Positions 1 to 8,935 of a stretch of DNA of 32,957 nt are shown in pieces. The first letter of the stretch is position 1, and every line of letters begins with the position of its first letter. The stretch lies in the NCBI GenBank assembly GCA_903834675.1, contig CAILKC010000080.1, positions 1 to 32,957 of the forward strand, given 5' to 3'. Made by a program: the position numbers and the translations under genes. The notes below the pieces were generated by a model. That model was not told the DNA's origin. It ran no database searches and saw only the letters and a list, made by a program, of their open reading frames with translations. Origin of the DNA: an uncultured Victivallales bacterium. Its GTDB lineage: Bacteria > Verrucomicrobiota > Lentisphaeria > Oligosphaerales > JAFGRS01.

Positions 1-1856
1 CCTCCGCCCGCTTACCCCTGACGCTGGCGGCGTTGGGCGTCGTCTACGGCGATATTGGCACGAGTCCGCTCTATGCCTTACGCGTCTGCTTTACGGAGAG
101 CGGGTTACCGGTGACCTCGGGCAACGTCCTGGGAGTCGTGTCGCTGATCATCTGGGCTCTGCTGATCTTGATTACCGGCAAGTATCTGAGCCTGGTGCTG
201 CGCGCCGACAACAAGGGTGAAGGGGGCGTCCTCGCCCTGATGGCATTGGTTCGGCGGGAGATGCCGCCGAGCGGCTGGCGCTATGGGACCGTGGTCACGC
301 TCGGGCTCTTCGGGGCCGCATTGTTGTATGGCGACGGCCTGATCACCCCGGTCATCTCTGTGCTGAGCGCGGTGGAAGGGATTAACGTGGCCACCCCGGT
401 CTTCAAGTCCTACGTACTGCCTGTGGCACTGGTGGTGCTGGCGGGGCTGTTCTGGGTACAGCGCCGGGGCACGCACAGCCTCGGCGCGGTTTTTGGCCGG
501 GTGATGCTGCTGTGGTTTGCCGTCATTGCCGGGCTGGGAGTCGTGCAACTGTGGGCGGATCCGCGGGTGTTGGCGGCGTTCAACCCCATGCACGCGGTGA
601 GCTTCTTCCAGGCGAATCAATGGCGGGCTTTCTTCACCCTAGGCGCGGTGTTTCTCGCCTTGACCGGCGGCGAAGCGCTCTATGCCGACATGGGGCATTT
701 CGGCCGGGGTCCGATGCGGCTCGGATGGTACACCGTCGTCCTGCCAGGGTTGCTGCTGAACTACCTGGGCCAGGCAAGCCTCCTGCTCAGCCGACCGGAG
801 GCCGTGGAGAGTCTGTTCTACCACCTGGCGCCGAAATGGGCGCTCTATCCACTGGTGGGACTGGCGACGGTCGCCACGGTGATCGCCTCCCAGGCGGTTA
901 TTTCCGGCACCTTCTCCTTGACCCGCCAGGCCGTGCAGCTCGGCTTCTGCCCACGCCTGGAGATTGTTCACACCTCGGCCAAGACCATCGGGCAAGTCTA
1001 CCTACCCGTGGTAAACTGGCTGATGTGGGCCGGCACCGTTGCCCTGGTGCTCGGCTTCCGCGAATCCTCCCGCCTGGCCGGCGCCTACGGGATTGCCGTC
1101 TCGGCCACCATGCTGATCACCACGGTCATGATGTTCCTGGTCATGCGCTGGCGCTGGGGTTGGAGCCCGCTGGTGGCCATCCTGGTGACGGTGCCATTCC
1201 TGGTCGTCGACGGTGCCTTCTTCGCCTCGAACCTCTTTAAGGTTAAGGACGGCGGCTGGGTGCCGTTAATGCTGGCCACGGTCACTCTGGTGGTCACCCT
1301 GATCTGGCACCAGGGTCGCAGCATCCTGGCCCGCAAGTTCGCCGACGAAAGCATTTCCGTCGAGCATTTCCTGGCGTCGGTTACCGCCAAACCCCCGCAT
1401 CGGGTGGAAGGCACCGCCGTCTATCTCACGGGCAACCGCCAGGGTGTGCCCCGAACCCTCCTGCATAACTTCAAACACAATAAGATCCTGCATAATCACA
1501 ATGTCTTCCTGACTATTGCTACCGAGGAAGTGCCCTCTGTGCCGGATGCTGAACGCGCCACGGTGGAGACCTTGGGCCTCGGCTTCTACTGGGTGAAGCT
1601 GAGCTACGGCTTCTCCCAGGACCCGAATGTGCCGCTCAGTCTCAAGACACTGAACCTGCCGGGGGTTGAACTCGACCCCATGCGCACCACTTTCTTCCTG
1701 GGGCGTGAGACCTTGCTGTTTGCCCCGGGTTCGCCCATGCGGCCCTGGCGGAAACGTGTCTTTGCCTTCCTGTCCCGCAACGCCCACGACGCCTCGAAGT
1801 ACTTCCACATTCCCCCCAACCGCGTCATCGAAGTCGGGATTCAAGTCCAGTTGTGA
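1..1856 (+). CDS. kup: Kup-family potassium uptake transporter (5' truncated)
   Basis: Proton-coupled K+ uptake permease of the inner membrane. The reading frame is open from the first complete codon at base 3, reading SARLPLTLAALGVVYGDIGTS, so the N-terminus lies outside the window and the TTG at 33 is not a likely start. The GVVYGDIGTSPLYALR signature, RADNKGEGG, the ALYADMGHFG segment, ATVIASQAVISGTFSLTRQA and the C-terminal PPNRVIEVG block all match E. coli Kup from memory in the right order. About twelve hydrophobic segments fill the first two thirds and a soluble C-terminal domain (GTAVYLT..., LLHNFKHNKILH) the remainder. Length (about 617 visible residues) fits the family's ~620, so only a few residues are missing. 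Stop TGA at 1854-1856; tsaD follows 78 bp later on the same strand. Family assignment is secure; physiological regulation cannot be seen. Confidence 0.96.
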   Translation, partial: SARLPLTLAALGVVYGDIGTSPLYALRVCFTESGLPVTSGNVLGVVSLIIWALLILITGKYLSLVLRADNKGEGGVLALMALVRREMPPSGWRYGTVVTLGLFGAALLYGDGLITPVISVLSAVEGINVATPVFKSYVLPVALVVLAGLFWVQRRGTHSLGAVFGRVMLLWFAVIAGLGVVQLWADPRVLAAFNPMHAVSFFQANQWRAFFTLGAVFLALTGGEALYADMGHFGRGPMRLGWYTVVLPGLLLNYLGQASLLLSRPEAVESLFYHLAPKWALYPLVGLATVATVIASQAVISGTFSLTRQAVQLGFCPRLEIVHTSAKTIGQVYLPVVNWLMWAGTVALVLGFRESSRLAGAYGIAVSATMLITTVMMFLVMRWRWGWSPLVAILVTVPFLVVDGAFFASNLFKVKDGGWVPLMLATVTLVVTLIWHQGRSILARKFADESISVEHFLASVTAKPPHRVEGTAVYLTGNRQGVPRTLLHNFKHNKILHNHNVFLTIATEEVPSVPDAERATVETLGLGFYWVKLSYGFSQDPNVPLSLKTLNLPGVELDPMRTTFFLGRETLLFAPGSPMRPWRKRVFAFLSRNAHDASKYFHIPPNRVIEVGIQVQL

Positions 1857-1934
1857 GGCGCCCGGCCCCGCGGCGGGTGGTGGGTTCGAATCTGAGTTGT
1901 GGCGGCGGGCTTGCCAGGAAGGGTGCTCTTCCGC

Positions 1935-3014
1935 ATGAACGTCCTTGGCATTGAGACCAGTTGCGACGAAACCGCGGTGGCCGTCGTGCGGGATGGTCGT
2001 GAGGTACTGGCCAACGCCGTGGCCTCGCAAGTGAAGCTGCACGCCGACTATGGCGGCGTGGTGCCAGAGCTAGCGGCTCGTGAGCACCTGACGGCGATGC
2101 AACCCGTGGTTGATGCGGCCCTGGCGCAGAGCGGCCTCACCCTGGCGGCGATGGATGCGGTCGCCGTCACCCATGCGCCCGGGCTGGTTCCGGCTCTGTT
2201 GGTCGGCTGCGCCTACGCCAAAGGCGTGGCCTTGGCGCTGGGGTGTCCTGTGGTGGGCGTCAACCACTTCCTGGCTCATATCTACGGCTCCTTCTATGGC
2301 TGCCTGGACGTGCTGGCGGATCCGGCGGCATTTCCCCTCCTGGCGCTGGTGGTATCGGGGGGCCATACCGCCCTGGTGGCCGTCGACGCCGATGGCCGGG
2401 CCCGCAGCGTCGGCACAACCCTGGACGATGCGGCCGGCGAAGCCTATGACAAAGTGGCGAAAATCCTGGGGCTGGGCTACCCCGGCGGACCGCTCATTGA
2501 CCGCCTCGCCAAGCAGGGCCACCCCAAAGCCTACGCCTTTCCCCGCGGCCTGACCGCCGCCGGCGGGAAACCCCTCGCCCCCGAGAATCGCTTTAACTTC
2601 AGCTTCAGCGGCGTCAAGACCGCGCTGCTCTATGCGGTGCGCGACCGGGTTCTGAGCGAGGGTGACCGGGCCGATCTGGCCGCGAGTTTCCAGCAGGCCG
2701 TCGTCGATGTACTCGTTCTCAAGACGCTGCGCGCAGCCGCTGAGCTCGGGGCGCCGACGGTGTGCGTCTGCGGCGGGGTGGCCTGCAACAGCCAGCTCCG
2801 GCAAGATATGGATACGGCCCTGAGGCAGGCAGGCCGCAGGCTGGTGCTGGCCGAGCCGAAGTACTGCACCGACAATGCCGCCATGGTGGCCGGCCTGGGC
2901 TACCACTATCTCCGCCGTGGCTGGCTGCCTGAGGGCGGCTTCCGCGTCTCAGCCCGCCTTGGCGCAGACCTCGGCAAGGTGCCCTTTGCGCCGCTCGTAG
3001 AGGAGGGAAAGTGA
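1935..3014 (+). CDS. tsaD: tRNA N6-adenosine threonylcarbamoyltransferase TsaD
   Basis: Transfers the threonylcarbamoyl group onto A37 of ANN-decoding tRNAs (t6A), working in the cytoplasm with TsaB and TsaE. The frame is open further upstream, but ATG 1935 is chosen because it gives the family N-terminus MNVLGIETSCDET and has an AGGAAGGG ribosome site at 1916-1923. Visible motifs: ASKHA nucleotide-binding fold; metal-binding H111 and H115 in VNHFLAH; SGGHT at 141-145; LDDAAGEAYDKVAKILGLGY from about 163; a CGGVACN segment; and the C-terminal CTDNAAMVA with the third metal ligand Asp. At 359 residues it is slightly longer than the usual ~340. It ends in AGGAGGG..GTGATG, its stop overlapping the next gene's start by one base, which implies translational coupling to the FAD oxidoreductase. 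Confidence 0.96.
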   Translation: MNVLGIETSCDETAVAVVRDGREVLANAVASQVKLHADYGGVVPELAAREHLTAMQPVVDAALAQSGLTLAAMDAVAVTHAPGLVPALLVGCAYAKGVALALGCPVVGVNHFLAHIYGSFYGCLDVLADPAAFPLLALVVSGGHTALVAVDADGRARSVGTTLDDAAGEAYDKVAKILGLGYPGGPLIDRLAKQGHPKAYAFPRGLTAAGGKPLAPENRFNFSFSGVKTALLYAVRDRVLSEGDRADLAASFQQAVVDVLVLKTLRAAAELGAPTVCVCGGVACNSQLRQDMDTALRQAGRRLVLAEPKYCTDNAAMVAGLGYHYLRRGWLPEGGFRVSARLGADLGKVPFAPLVEEGK

Positions 3015-4429
3015 TGGCGACCATTCATGAGCCGGCGCGCGAAACCCCGGTACACGGCGAGTGGGATGTGGTGGTGGCCGGCGGCGGCCTCGGTGGCATC
3101 GCGGCGGCGCTCGCGGCCGCGCGGGCCGGCGCCTCGACCCTGCTGGTGGAGCGCAATACCTTCCTCGGCGGAGTCGCCACCGCGGGTATGTGCTGCAGCA
3201 TCTTCAACTGCTACTACACCAACCGCCACGAACTCGGCCCCGCCGGGATTCCGGTCGAGATTGCCGATCGCCTGGCCGAGGCTACGGGCTATGGCCAGGC
3301 CTGGCGCCGACATAAGGGCCACGTCATCTACGACATCGAACGGGCCAAAGCGGTCTTCGAGGACCTGCTTACCCAGGCTGGGGTGACGCTGCTATTGGGG
3401 GTCCCGGTCGCGGGGGCGGTTACCGTGGACCGGCAGGTCCGCGGCCTCGTCGTTGAAACCAAGCGCGGGCGCCTGGCGCTGTTGGCGAAGTGCGTGGTCG
3501 ATGCCACGGGCGATGCCGATGTCGCGGCGAGCGCCGGCTCAGCCCTGGTGGCCCCGGCAAAGGCTCCGGGACATATCCACAGCCTGTGCTTCATGCTCGG
3601 CAACGTCGACCCCGACGCCTTCACCGGCTACTTCCGCACCCACCCCGATCAGTACCCCGAACAGATGGACGTCGAGTGGACGCTGGCCGAGGCGCTGGCC
3701 CAGTATGCCGAGTGCGGCACCTTCCTCTTTCCTCATGGCGGCGGCATGCAGATGCAGGCCTTCCAGCAGGCCCGCGCCGACGGCGCCCTGCCCGCCACCG
3801 TCGGCCGGCACGACACCACCGACGCCTGCCAGATGCACCTGCTGCGGCAGAACCACACCGCGCATGTGATCACGGGCTTCGTCCGTTTCGATGGGCTGGA
3901 TCCCGACGCCAGCAGCCTCAGCCTGGTGGACGGGCGTCGCATGGCCTTCCAGGTGGCCGAGGTCTACCGTCGTTACATTCCGGGCTTCCAGAATGCCTAT
4001 GTCGCCGGAGTCGCGGCCAACCTCGGCGTGCGTTTCTCCCGTCGCATCGATGGGCGGAGCCTGTTTACCAAGGCCATGCAGGCACCGGGGGCACGGGTCC
4101 CCGACGCCGTCGGCCGCGGCGTCTCCTACCACCACGAGACCCGGCATCCGGGGCCGCAGGCCTGGGGCGTGCAGGTCATGAGCGCTGGCACCTTCGAGGT
4201 CCCCCTCAGTTGCCTGATCCCGAAGGACCTGGACGGACTCCTGGCCGGGGCCGGCCGCAGCGCCTCTACTGAGGAATTCTGGCTGCTGCGCGTCATGGTC
4301 ACCACCATGGTCGTCGGCCAGGGCGCGGGCGTCACCGCAGCCGTTTGCGCCAGGACCGGGACCGTGCCGCGCCAGGTGGACGTGCGGCAGGTCCAGGAAG
4401 CGCTACGCGCCCAGGGCGTCAGCGTCTAA
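3014..4429 (+). CDS. FAD-dependent oxidoreductase (FAD_oxidored family)
   Basis: A 471-residue flavoprotein of the PF12831-type FAD_oxidored family, usually of unknown substrate and common in polysaccharide-degrading PVC bacteria. ATG 3014 overlaps the tsaD stop (TGATG) and has AGGAGGG at 3001-3007; the GTG at 3011 is the only nearby alternative. The Rossmann dinucleotide site is clear: VVVAGGGLGGIAAALAAARAG with GGGLGG at residues 23-28 and an acidic ribose ligand E46 after the second strand. LGGVATAGMC follows, and CVVDATGDADVA further on is the second conserved FAD contact. A C-terminal block (LDGLLAGAGRSAS) matches the family's end. No signal peptide is seen, so it should be cytoplasmic. 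Because it sits directly upstream of a secreted glycosidase it may process a sugar-derived or hydroxyl substrate, but this is inference. Confidence 0.85.
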   Translation: MATIHEPARETPVHGEWDVVVAGGGLGGIAAALAAARAGASTLLVERNTFLGGVATAGMCCSIFNCYYTNRHELGPAGIPVEIADRLAEATGYGQAWRRHKGHVIYDIERAKAVFEDLLTQAGVTLLLGVPVAGAVTVDRQVRGLVVETKRGRLALLAKCVVDATGDADVAASAGSALVAPAKAPGHIHSLCFMLGNVDPDAFTGYFRTHPDQYPEQMDVEWTLAEALAQYAECGTFLFPHGGGMQMQAFQQARADGALPATVGRHDTTDACQMHLLRQNHTAHVITGFVRFDGLDPDASSLSLVDGRRMAFQVAEVYRRYIPGFQNAYVAGVAANLGVRFSRRIDGRSLFTKAMQAPGARVPDAVGRGVSYHHETRHPGPQAWGVQVMSAGTFEVPLSCLIPKDLDGLLAGAGRSASTEEFWLLRVMVTTMVVGQGAGVTAAVCARTGTVPRQVDVRQVQEALRAQGVSV

Positions 4430-4492
4430 CGAAAGGGGGCCTGGACTCTGCCGGGAACCCCCAACCGGATGAGGCACTTGAAGGGAAACCCG

Positions 4493-7400
4493 ATGCACAG
4501 CCGAACCGCCCTGATCCTTGCCCTCATGACGCCCTTTGCCAGCGCGCTGGCCGCCTCGCCTAACCTCCTGGAGAACAGCGGCTTTGAGTTCTTCAGCGAG
4601 CGCGGCGGCAACGCCGACGGCTGGACCACGCAGGTGCCGGTGGGCGGCGCTTGCGACGTCGACACCGCGAACCCTCACTCCGGCCGCGCGGCGCTGCGGC
4701 TGCGGGTGCCGGAGGCCGCGCCCGTGGAGTGGTACCAGGCTAACCGCAGCGCGACGCCGATCAAGCGCGGCGCTACCTACACCCTCAGCGCCTGGCTGAA
4801 GACGGAGAACGTGCGCGTCGGCGCCGGCGCCTACATCTCCATCAACTACTTTGACGGAAATGGCAAGCGCCTGGGCTGCTTCGACTCGCCGGCGAAACAG
4901 ACCGGCAGCACCGGCTGGACCTGCCTGACTACCTCCGGGTTGGTGCCTGACGGCACCTCCGAGATGCGAATCATCCTCTGCCTGAATGGGTATGGCATCG
5001 CCTGGTTCGATGACGTGCAGGTCGAAGAGGGCAGCGTGCCGACAGCCTATCAGCCGTCGCTGGCGGACGCCGAGCGCGAGACGGGCAGTCGGGAAGAGGC
5101 CCGCGCCGCCGCACTCTGGGCCAAGGACCTGCCGCCCCGGCCCGCTGGCCAAGCTCGCATCGCGGTGCTGGATATGTTCGCCTCTGAGCCGCGACCCCCG
5201 GCCCCCACGGCCACCTCCTGCCCGTCGGACCCCGCGGTGCTGGTGGAGGCTTTCCGCGCGGCTGGCCATGCCGCCTTCCGCTTGGACCCAGCCCAGGCCG
5301 CGAATCCGTCCTTCCTGGAGCCGACGCTCATCGATCTGCTGGTCGTGCCCAGCGGCGACCTCTTCCCGGCGGCGGCGCACCGGGCCCTGATCGAATACCT
5401 GCGTCGGGGCGGCGCCTTGCTTTCCATGGGTGGCTACGCCTTCGACCGACCGGTGATCGCGTACGAGGGCGCCTGGCATGACCCGTTGACCCTGCCGATG
5501 CCGGCAACGCCTCTGACGCCGGTGTTCGCGGCGGGCAGCGCTGGCTGGAACCCCAGTTCGAACCGGGCGGAGGGGCCGACCTTCCAGGCTATCGAGGGAC
5601 CGCAGGGGCAACCTGGGATCGAGCTGTCGACCCCGAGCCTCGAGGGCTGGGACACCGTGATCTCGCCCGCGGTGGAGGGGAAGCTGCCGGCGGACTGGTC
5701 CGTCACCCGCTTCTGGGCCCGCGGCGATGCCAAGACGCCCAGGGCCTGGATCGAGTGGAGCGAGACGGACGGCTCCCGCTGGCATACGGCCGTGAATCTC
5801 ACCCCCGAGTGGCAGGAGGTCGTGCTGACCCCGGCGGACTTCACCTACTGGCATGACAACCGCAGCGTCGGCCGGGGTGGGGCCATGGACCGTTTCCAAC
5901 CGGCGCAGGCAAGCCGGTTCCAGGTTGGCGTGGCCGTTGGCATCGCCGACCGGGGTCAGCCGCACCGCGTCGGGATCGCCGGCGTCAGCGTGCAGGCTGA
6001 TCCCCTGGCACGCCTGCGCTTGCCGGCGCCCCGCCTCAACACCCGCTGGGCGCGCATTCGCGACGCCATGTGGCCCGAACCCGAGCAACTCGGCGTCTTT
6101 GACCCGAGCTTTCTCCTGCGGGACGTGGCCCAGACCCGCCCTGCCCCCGGCCAGGCCGTGGTGGCGGACTTTGCCCTGAAGGCCCCACTCACCGGCTATT
6201 CGGCCACGGCCATGCTGGGCCTGAACGGGCACGGCTTCGGGCCGAACCGGGCGCGCTGGGTGCCGCTGCTGGAATGCGCCGACCGGTTCGGTCGGTCACG
6301 CGGCCAGGCGGGCGCCATCGTACACCACTTCTCGGGCACCTTCGCGGGCTCCTCCTGGGCCGTCTTCGGGGTGGCAAACCAGGACCTCTTCGCCGCGGGA
6401 AGCCCGGCCCTCAGCCAGGTATTGCTACCGGTGACGGAGACCCTCCTCCGTCGGCTCTACCTGCATGAAACCGATACCGGCTACGCCTGTTACCGCCGGG
6501 GCGAGAGCCTCGTGTTCCGCACCCGCGTCAGCGACTTCGGCCCGCTGGCGCAAGCCGCGGAAGTGCGCTTTGTCATCACTGCAGACGGTGGCACCGCCCC
6601 GGTCGCGACGCTGACCCGCGCCGTCACCCTCAAGCCTGGCGCCACGGTCGAGGTCGAGGCGGACTGGGCTCCGCCCGAGCCTGCCGCTGATCTGTACCGC
6701 GTCACCGCCGAACTCTGGGTCGGCGACCGCCGCCTCGACCTCGAGGAGACCGCCGTGGTCGTCTGGAGCCCCGAGCTGATCGCCAAAGGACCCATCCTGC
6801 GGCAGGATGGCACCCGTTTTCGGCTCGATGGCACGCCGCAGTTCCTCATGGGCTGCCAGACCTACTGGGGGCAGAATGGCTCGGTGACCGCGCGCTCACC
6901 GCTGGCCTTCGACCGCGACTTCCGCCAGATGCGCGATGCCGGCCTGCGCTGGACCCGCTGCTTCATCCCCTTCAAGAGCGAGACCGACAAGCGCATCAGC
7001 GACGCCATCGTGCAACTGGCGCAGAAGCACGGCATCGCGCTCTACCACACCCCCAACCTCACCAACAGCGCCGATCCCGCCGAACTGGGGCGCCAGCAGG
7101 CCACCTCCCGCGAGATCGCCGAGCGCTATCGGGGCGTGCCCGGCCTGGCCGTGGACATCTGCAATGAGCCGTCCTTCAGCGCCACTGACGCTGGGCTGCT
7201 GAAGCTCTGCGGCGGTGCCGGCAAGACCTCCGGCACCTGGCAGGACGCCGAGGTGAGCGCCTTCTGGCGGTGCATGACCAACGCCCAGCGCGCCTGGGCC
7301 GCAACCAACGCTGCCGCTCTCCACGAGGGCGATGCAGGCCGCCTGGCCTCGGTGGGCTGGAGCCAGGGTTGGGCCGGCGGGGCCTCGATGAAGGACCCCA

Positions 7401-8899
7401 TCCTGGCCTCGCTCGCTCTGGATTTCACCGACCGCCACTACTACGGCCGGGCCCCCGGCTTCGCGGCTGAGCTCAAGGATGTCGACCTGCGTCTGCTGGG
7501 TAAGCCGCTAGTGCTGGGCGAGTGCGGCGCCAAGAACCACCCGACCTTCCGGGCCGTGGACCCCTGGGGCATGGGCGACGATGACGCCTCCTTCGACCAA
7601 CGTTTTCTCTACCAGGCCCACCACGCTCTCGGTCTGGGGGCGGCGGCCATGTCCTCCTGGCACTGGCGCGACCCGATGGAAGGGATTTTTCCCTGCGGCC
7701 TGGTGCAATCGAGCCAGGTGCCGCGGCCCACGGCGCTACTCTACCGGGCCATGGCCCTGGCCTTTGGCCGCTTCCGCCCCGCCAGCGCCACGCCCGCCGT
7801 CTGCCTGGTGTTGCCCGACGCCGGCCGCCAGAGCGGTCAGCGCGACACCGTCATCCGCGCCTTTCACCGTGCCAGCGATCTGCTGGTGGCGGCACGGGTG
7901 GACTTTGGCCTGCTGCCGGATAGCGCTCTGGACCGCCTGCCGGCCCAGGTGAAGGCGGTCCTCTATCCGCTGCCACTGGACCCGTCTGACCAGGTGATCG
8001 AGCGTTTGATCGCCTTCGTCAACGCCGGCGGCACGCTCTACCTCTCCGGCGACCTCTCCTACGATGAGACGCGGAAGCCTACGAAGCGCGAACGCCTGAC
8101 CCGTCTCTGTGGCGTCGCGGTCGAGGGCGAGGCGCTGGCGGCGCCGTTGGCACTGCCGGCGGCCGTCGGCGCCCTGGAACCCGCCACGGGCAGCGGCCTG
8201 GTGGCCGGCGAGGCCCGCCCCGGCCTCAAGCTGCGTCTTGCCGGCGCCGAAACCCTCGCCTCCGGCAACGGGGCGCCCGTGGTGACGCGTTTCCGCCTGG
8301 GCCGCGGCCAGACCTGGTTCAGCGCCGACCCGATCGAACTGGCGGCGGAGATGAGCGCTGGCCACCTCGCGCTCTACCAAGCCGTCCTCGCGGCGGCGGG
8401 AGTGCAGCACTTCGAGGTGACCCCCGACCTCCCCGACCTGCGTGCGTTTCGCCTCGTCGGCGAGCAGAGCGAGGCCTGGGTCTTCTACAACACGGGCGCC
8501 GCCGTGGAAGCGCAAGCCGGCGACTGGACCATCGGTCTGGCTAACGGCGGCAGCGGCTTTCTGCTCTTCGGCGCCGATGGCAGCCTGCGGGCGGCCGAGT
8601 GTCAGGGCCTGCTCCGGCGCGGCGCCACCGAGGTCCTGCGGGTAAGCGGCCATGCCTTCGTGCTGGCTGAGGACGACCGTGACCTGGCGCAGTCAAGCCG
8701 ACTGCTCGTTTTGCCACTGAGCGCGGGCCAGGTCGACATCCGCACGACCCAGACCGCGGCACCCAGAGCCGAACTCGGTGAGACCCGCGACGGCCAGTGG
8801 CGCACCCTGGCCCCGGCGCCGACGACTCTCGCCGGAGGCCGCGTGTCCATCACCATCGACCCGCAGACCTCCCGGGAGCTGATCCGCGTAGGCTGGTGA
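4493..8899 (+). CDS. Secreted multidomain clan GH-A-like glycoside hydrolase
   Basis: A 1468-residue exported protein. ATG 4493 is preferred over the in-frame ATG 4469 because it has GAAGGGA just upstream and begins a signal peptide, MHSRTALILALMTPFASALA, followed by ASPNLLENSGFE, the typical start of a CBM4/9-like jelly-roll (about 24-185, ending in AWFDDVQVEEG). Then come a class-I glutamine-amidotransferase-like domain (about 225-320), a second carbohydrate-binding-like beta domain (about 350-500), a beta linker, a TIM-barrel hydrolase (about 775-1095), a second amidotransferase-like domain (about 1105-1195) and a C-terminal beta region. Candidate acid/base is E892 in DICNEPS and candidate nucleophile E1010 in VLGECG, as in clan GH-A (GH5/GH42-like) retaining enzymes. 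Substrate is unknown. It ends 36 bp from the convergent gene at 8936. Confidence 0.78.
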   Translation: MHSRTALILALMTPFASALAASPNLLENSGFEFFSERGGNADGWTTQVPVGGACDVDTANPHSGRAALRLRVPEAAPVEWYQANRSATPIKRGATYTLSAWLKTENVRVGAGAYISINYFDGNGKRLGCFDSPAKQTGSTGWTCLTTSGLVPDGTSEMRIILCLNGYGIAWFDDVQVEEGSVPTAYQPSLADAERETGSREEARAAALWAKDLPPRPAGQARIAVLDMFASEPRPPAPTATSCPSDPAVLVEAFRAAGHAAFRLDPAQAANPSFLEPTLIDLLVVPSGDLFPAAAHRALIEYLRRGGALLSMGGYAFDRPVIAYEGAWHDPLTLPMPATPLTPVFAAGSAGWNPSSNRAEGPTFQAIEGPQGQPGIELSTPSLEGWDTVISPAVEGKLPADWSVTRFWARGDAKTPRAWIEWSETDGSRWHTAVNLTPEWQEVVLTPADFTYWHDNRSVGRGGAMDRFQPAQASRFQVGVAVGIADRGQPHRVGIAGVSVQADPLARLRLPAPRLNTRWARIRDAMWPEPEQLGVFDPSFLLRDVAQTRPAPGQAVVADFALKAPLTGYSATAMLGLNGHGFGPNRARWVPLLECADRFGRSRGQAGAIVHHFSGTFAGSSWAVFGVANQDLFAAGSPALSQVLLPVTETLLRRLYLHETDTGYACYRRGESLVFRTRVSDFGPLAQAAEVRFVITADGGTAPVATLTRAVTLKPGATVEVEADWAPPEPAADLYRVTAELWVGDRRLDLEETAVVVWSPELIAKGPILRQDGTRFRLDGTPQFLMGCQTYWGQNGSVTARSPLAFDRDFRQMRDAGLRWTRCFIPFKSETDKRISDAIVQLAQKHGIALYHTPNLTNSADPAELGRQQATSREIAERYRGVPGLAVDICNEPSFSATDAGLLKLCGGAGKTSGTWQDAEVSAFWRCMTNAQRAWAATNAAALHEGDAGRLASVGWSQGWAGGASMKDPILASLALDFTDRHYYGRAPGFAAELKDVDLRLLGKPLVLGECGAKNHPTFRAVDPWGMGDDDASFDQRFLYQAHHALGLGAAAMSSWHWRDPMEGIFPCGLVQSSQVPRPTALLYRAMALAFGRFRPASATPAVCLVLPDAGRQSGQRDTVIRAFHRASDLLVAARVDFGLLPDSALDRLPAQVKAVLYPLPLDPSDQVIERLIAFVNAGGTLYLSGDLSYDETRKPTKRERLTRLCGVAVEGEALAAPLALPAAVGALEPATGSGLVAGEARPGLKLRLAGAETLASGNGAPVVTRFRLGRGQTWFSADPIELAAEMSAGHLALYQAVLAAAGVQHFEVTPDLPDLRAFRLVGEQSEAWVFYNTGAAVEAQAGDWTIGLANGGSGFLLFGADGSLRAAECQGLLRRGATEVLRVSGHAFVLAEDDRDLAQSSRLLVLPLSAGQVDIRTTQTAAPRAELGETRDGQWRTLAPAPTTLAGGRVSITIDPQTSRELIRVGW

Positions 8900-8935
8900 A
8901 TCCCAGCCCCAGTCCGAACCGGCCAGCACGCGGCG

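Noticed and set aside
1886..1896. GGTTCGAATC-like T-loop of a tRNA
   Set aside because: It lies in the 78-bp gap before tsaD, with no room for a full cloverleaf, no anticodon or D arm, and the flanking bases do not form a T stem.
4403..6232. A 609-codon open frame on the minus strand
   Set aside because: Antisense to the GH-A-like glycosidase and the end of the FAD gene, with low-complexity composition and no recognisable motif.
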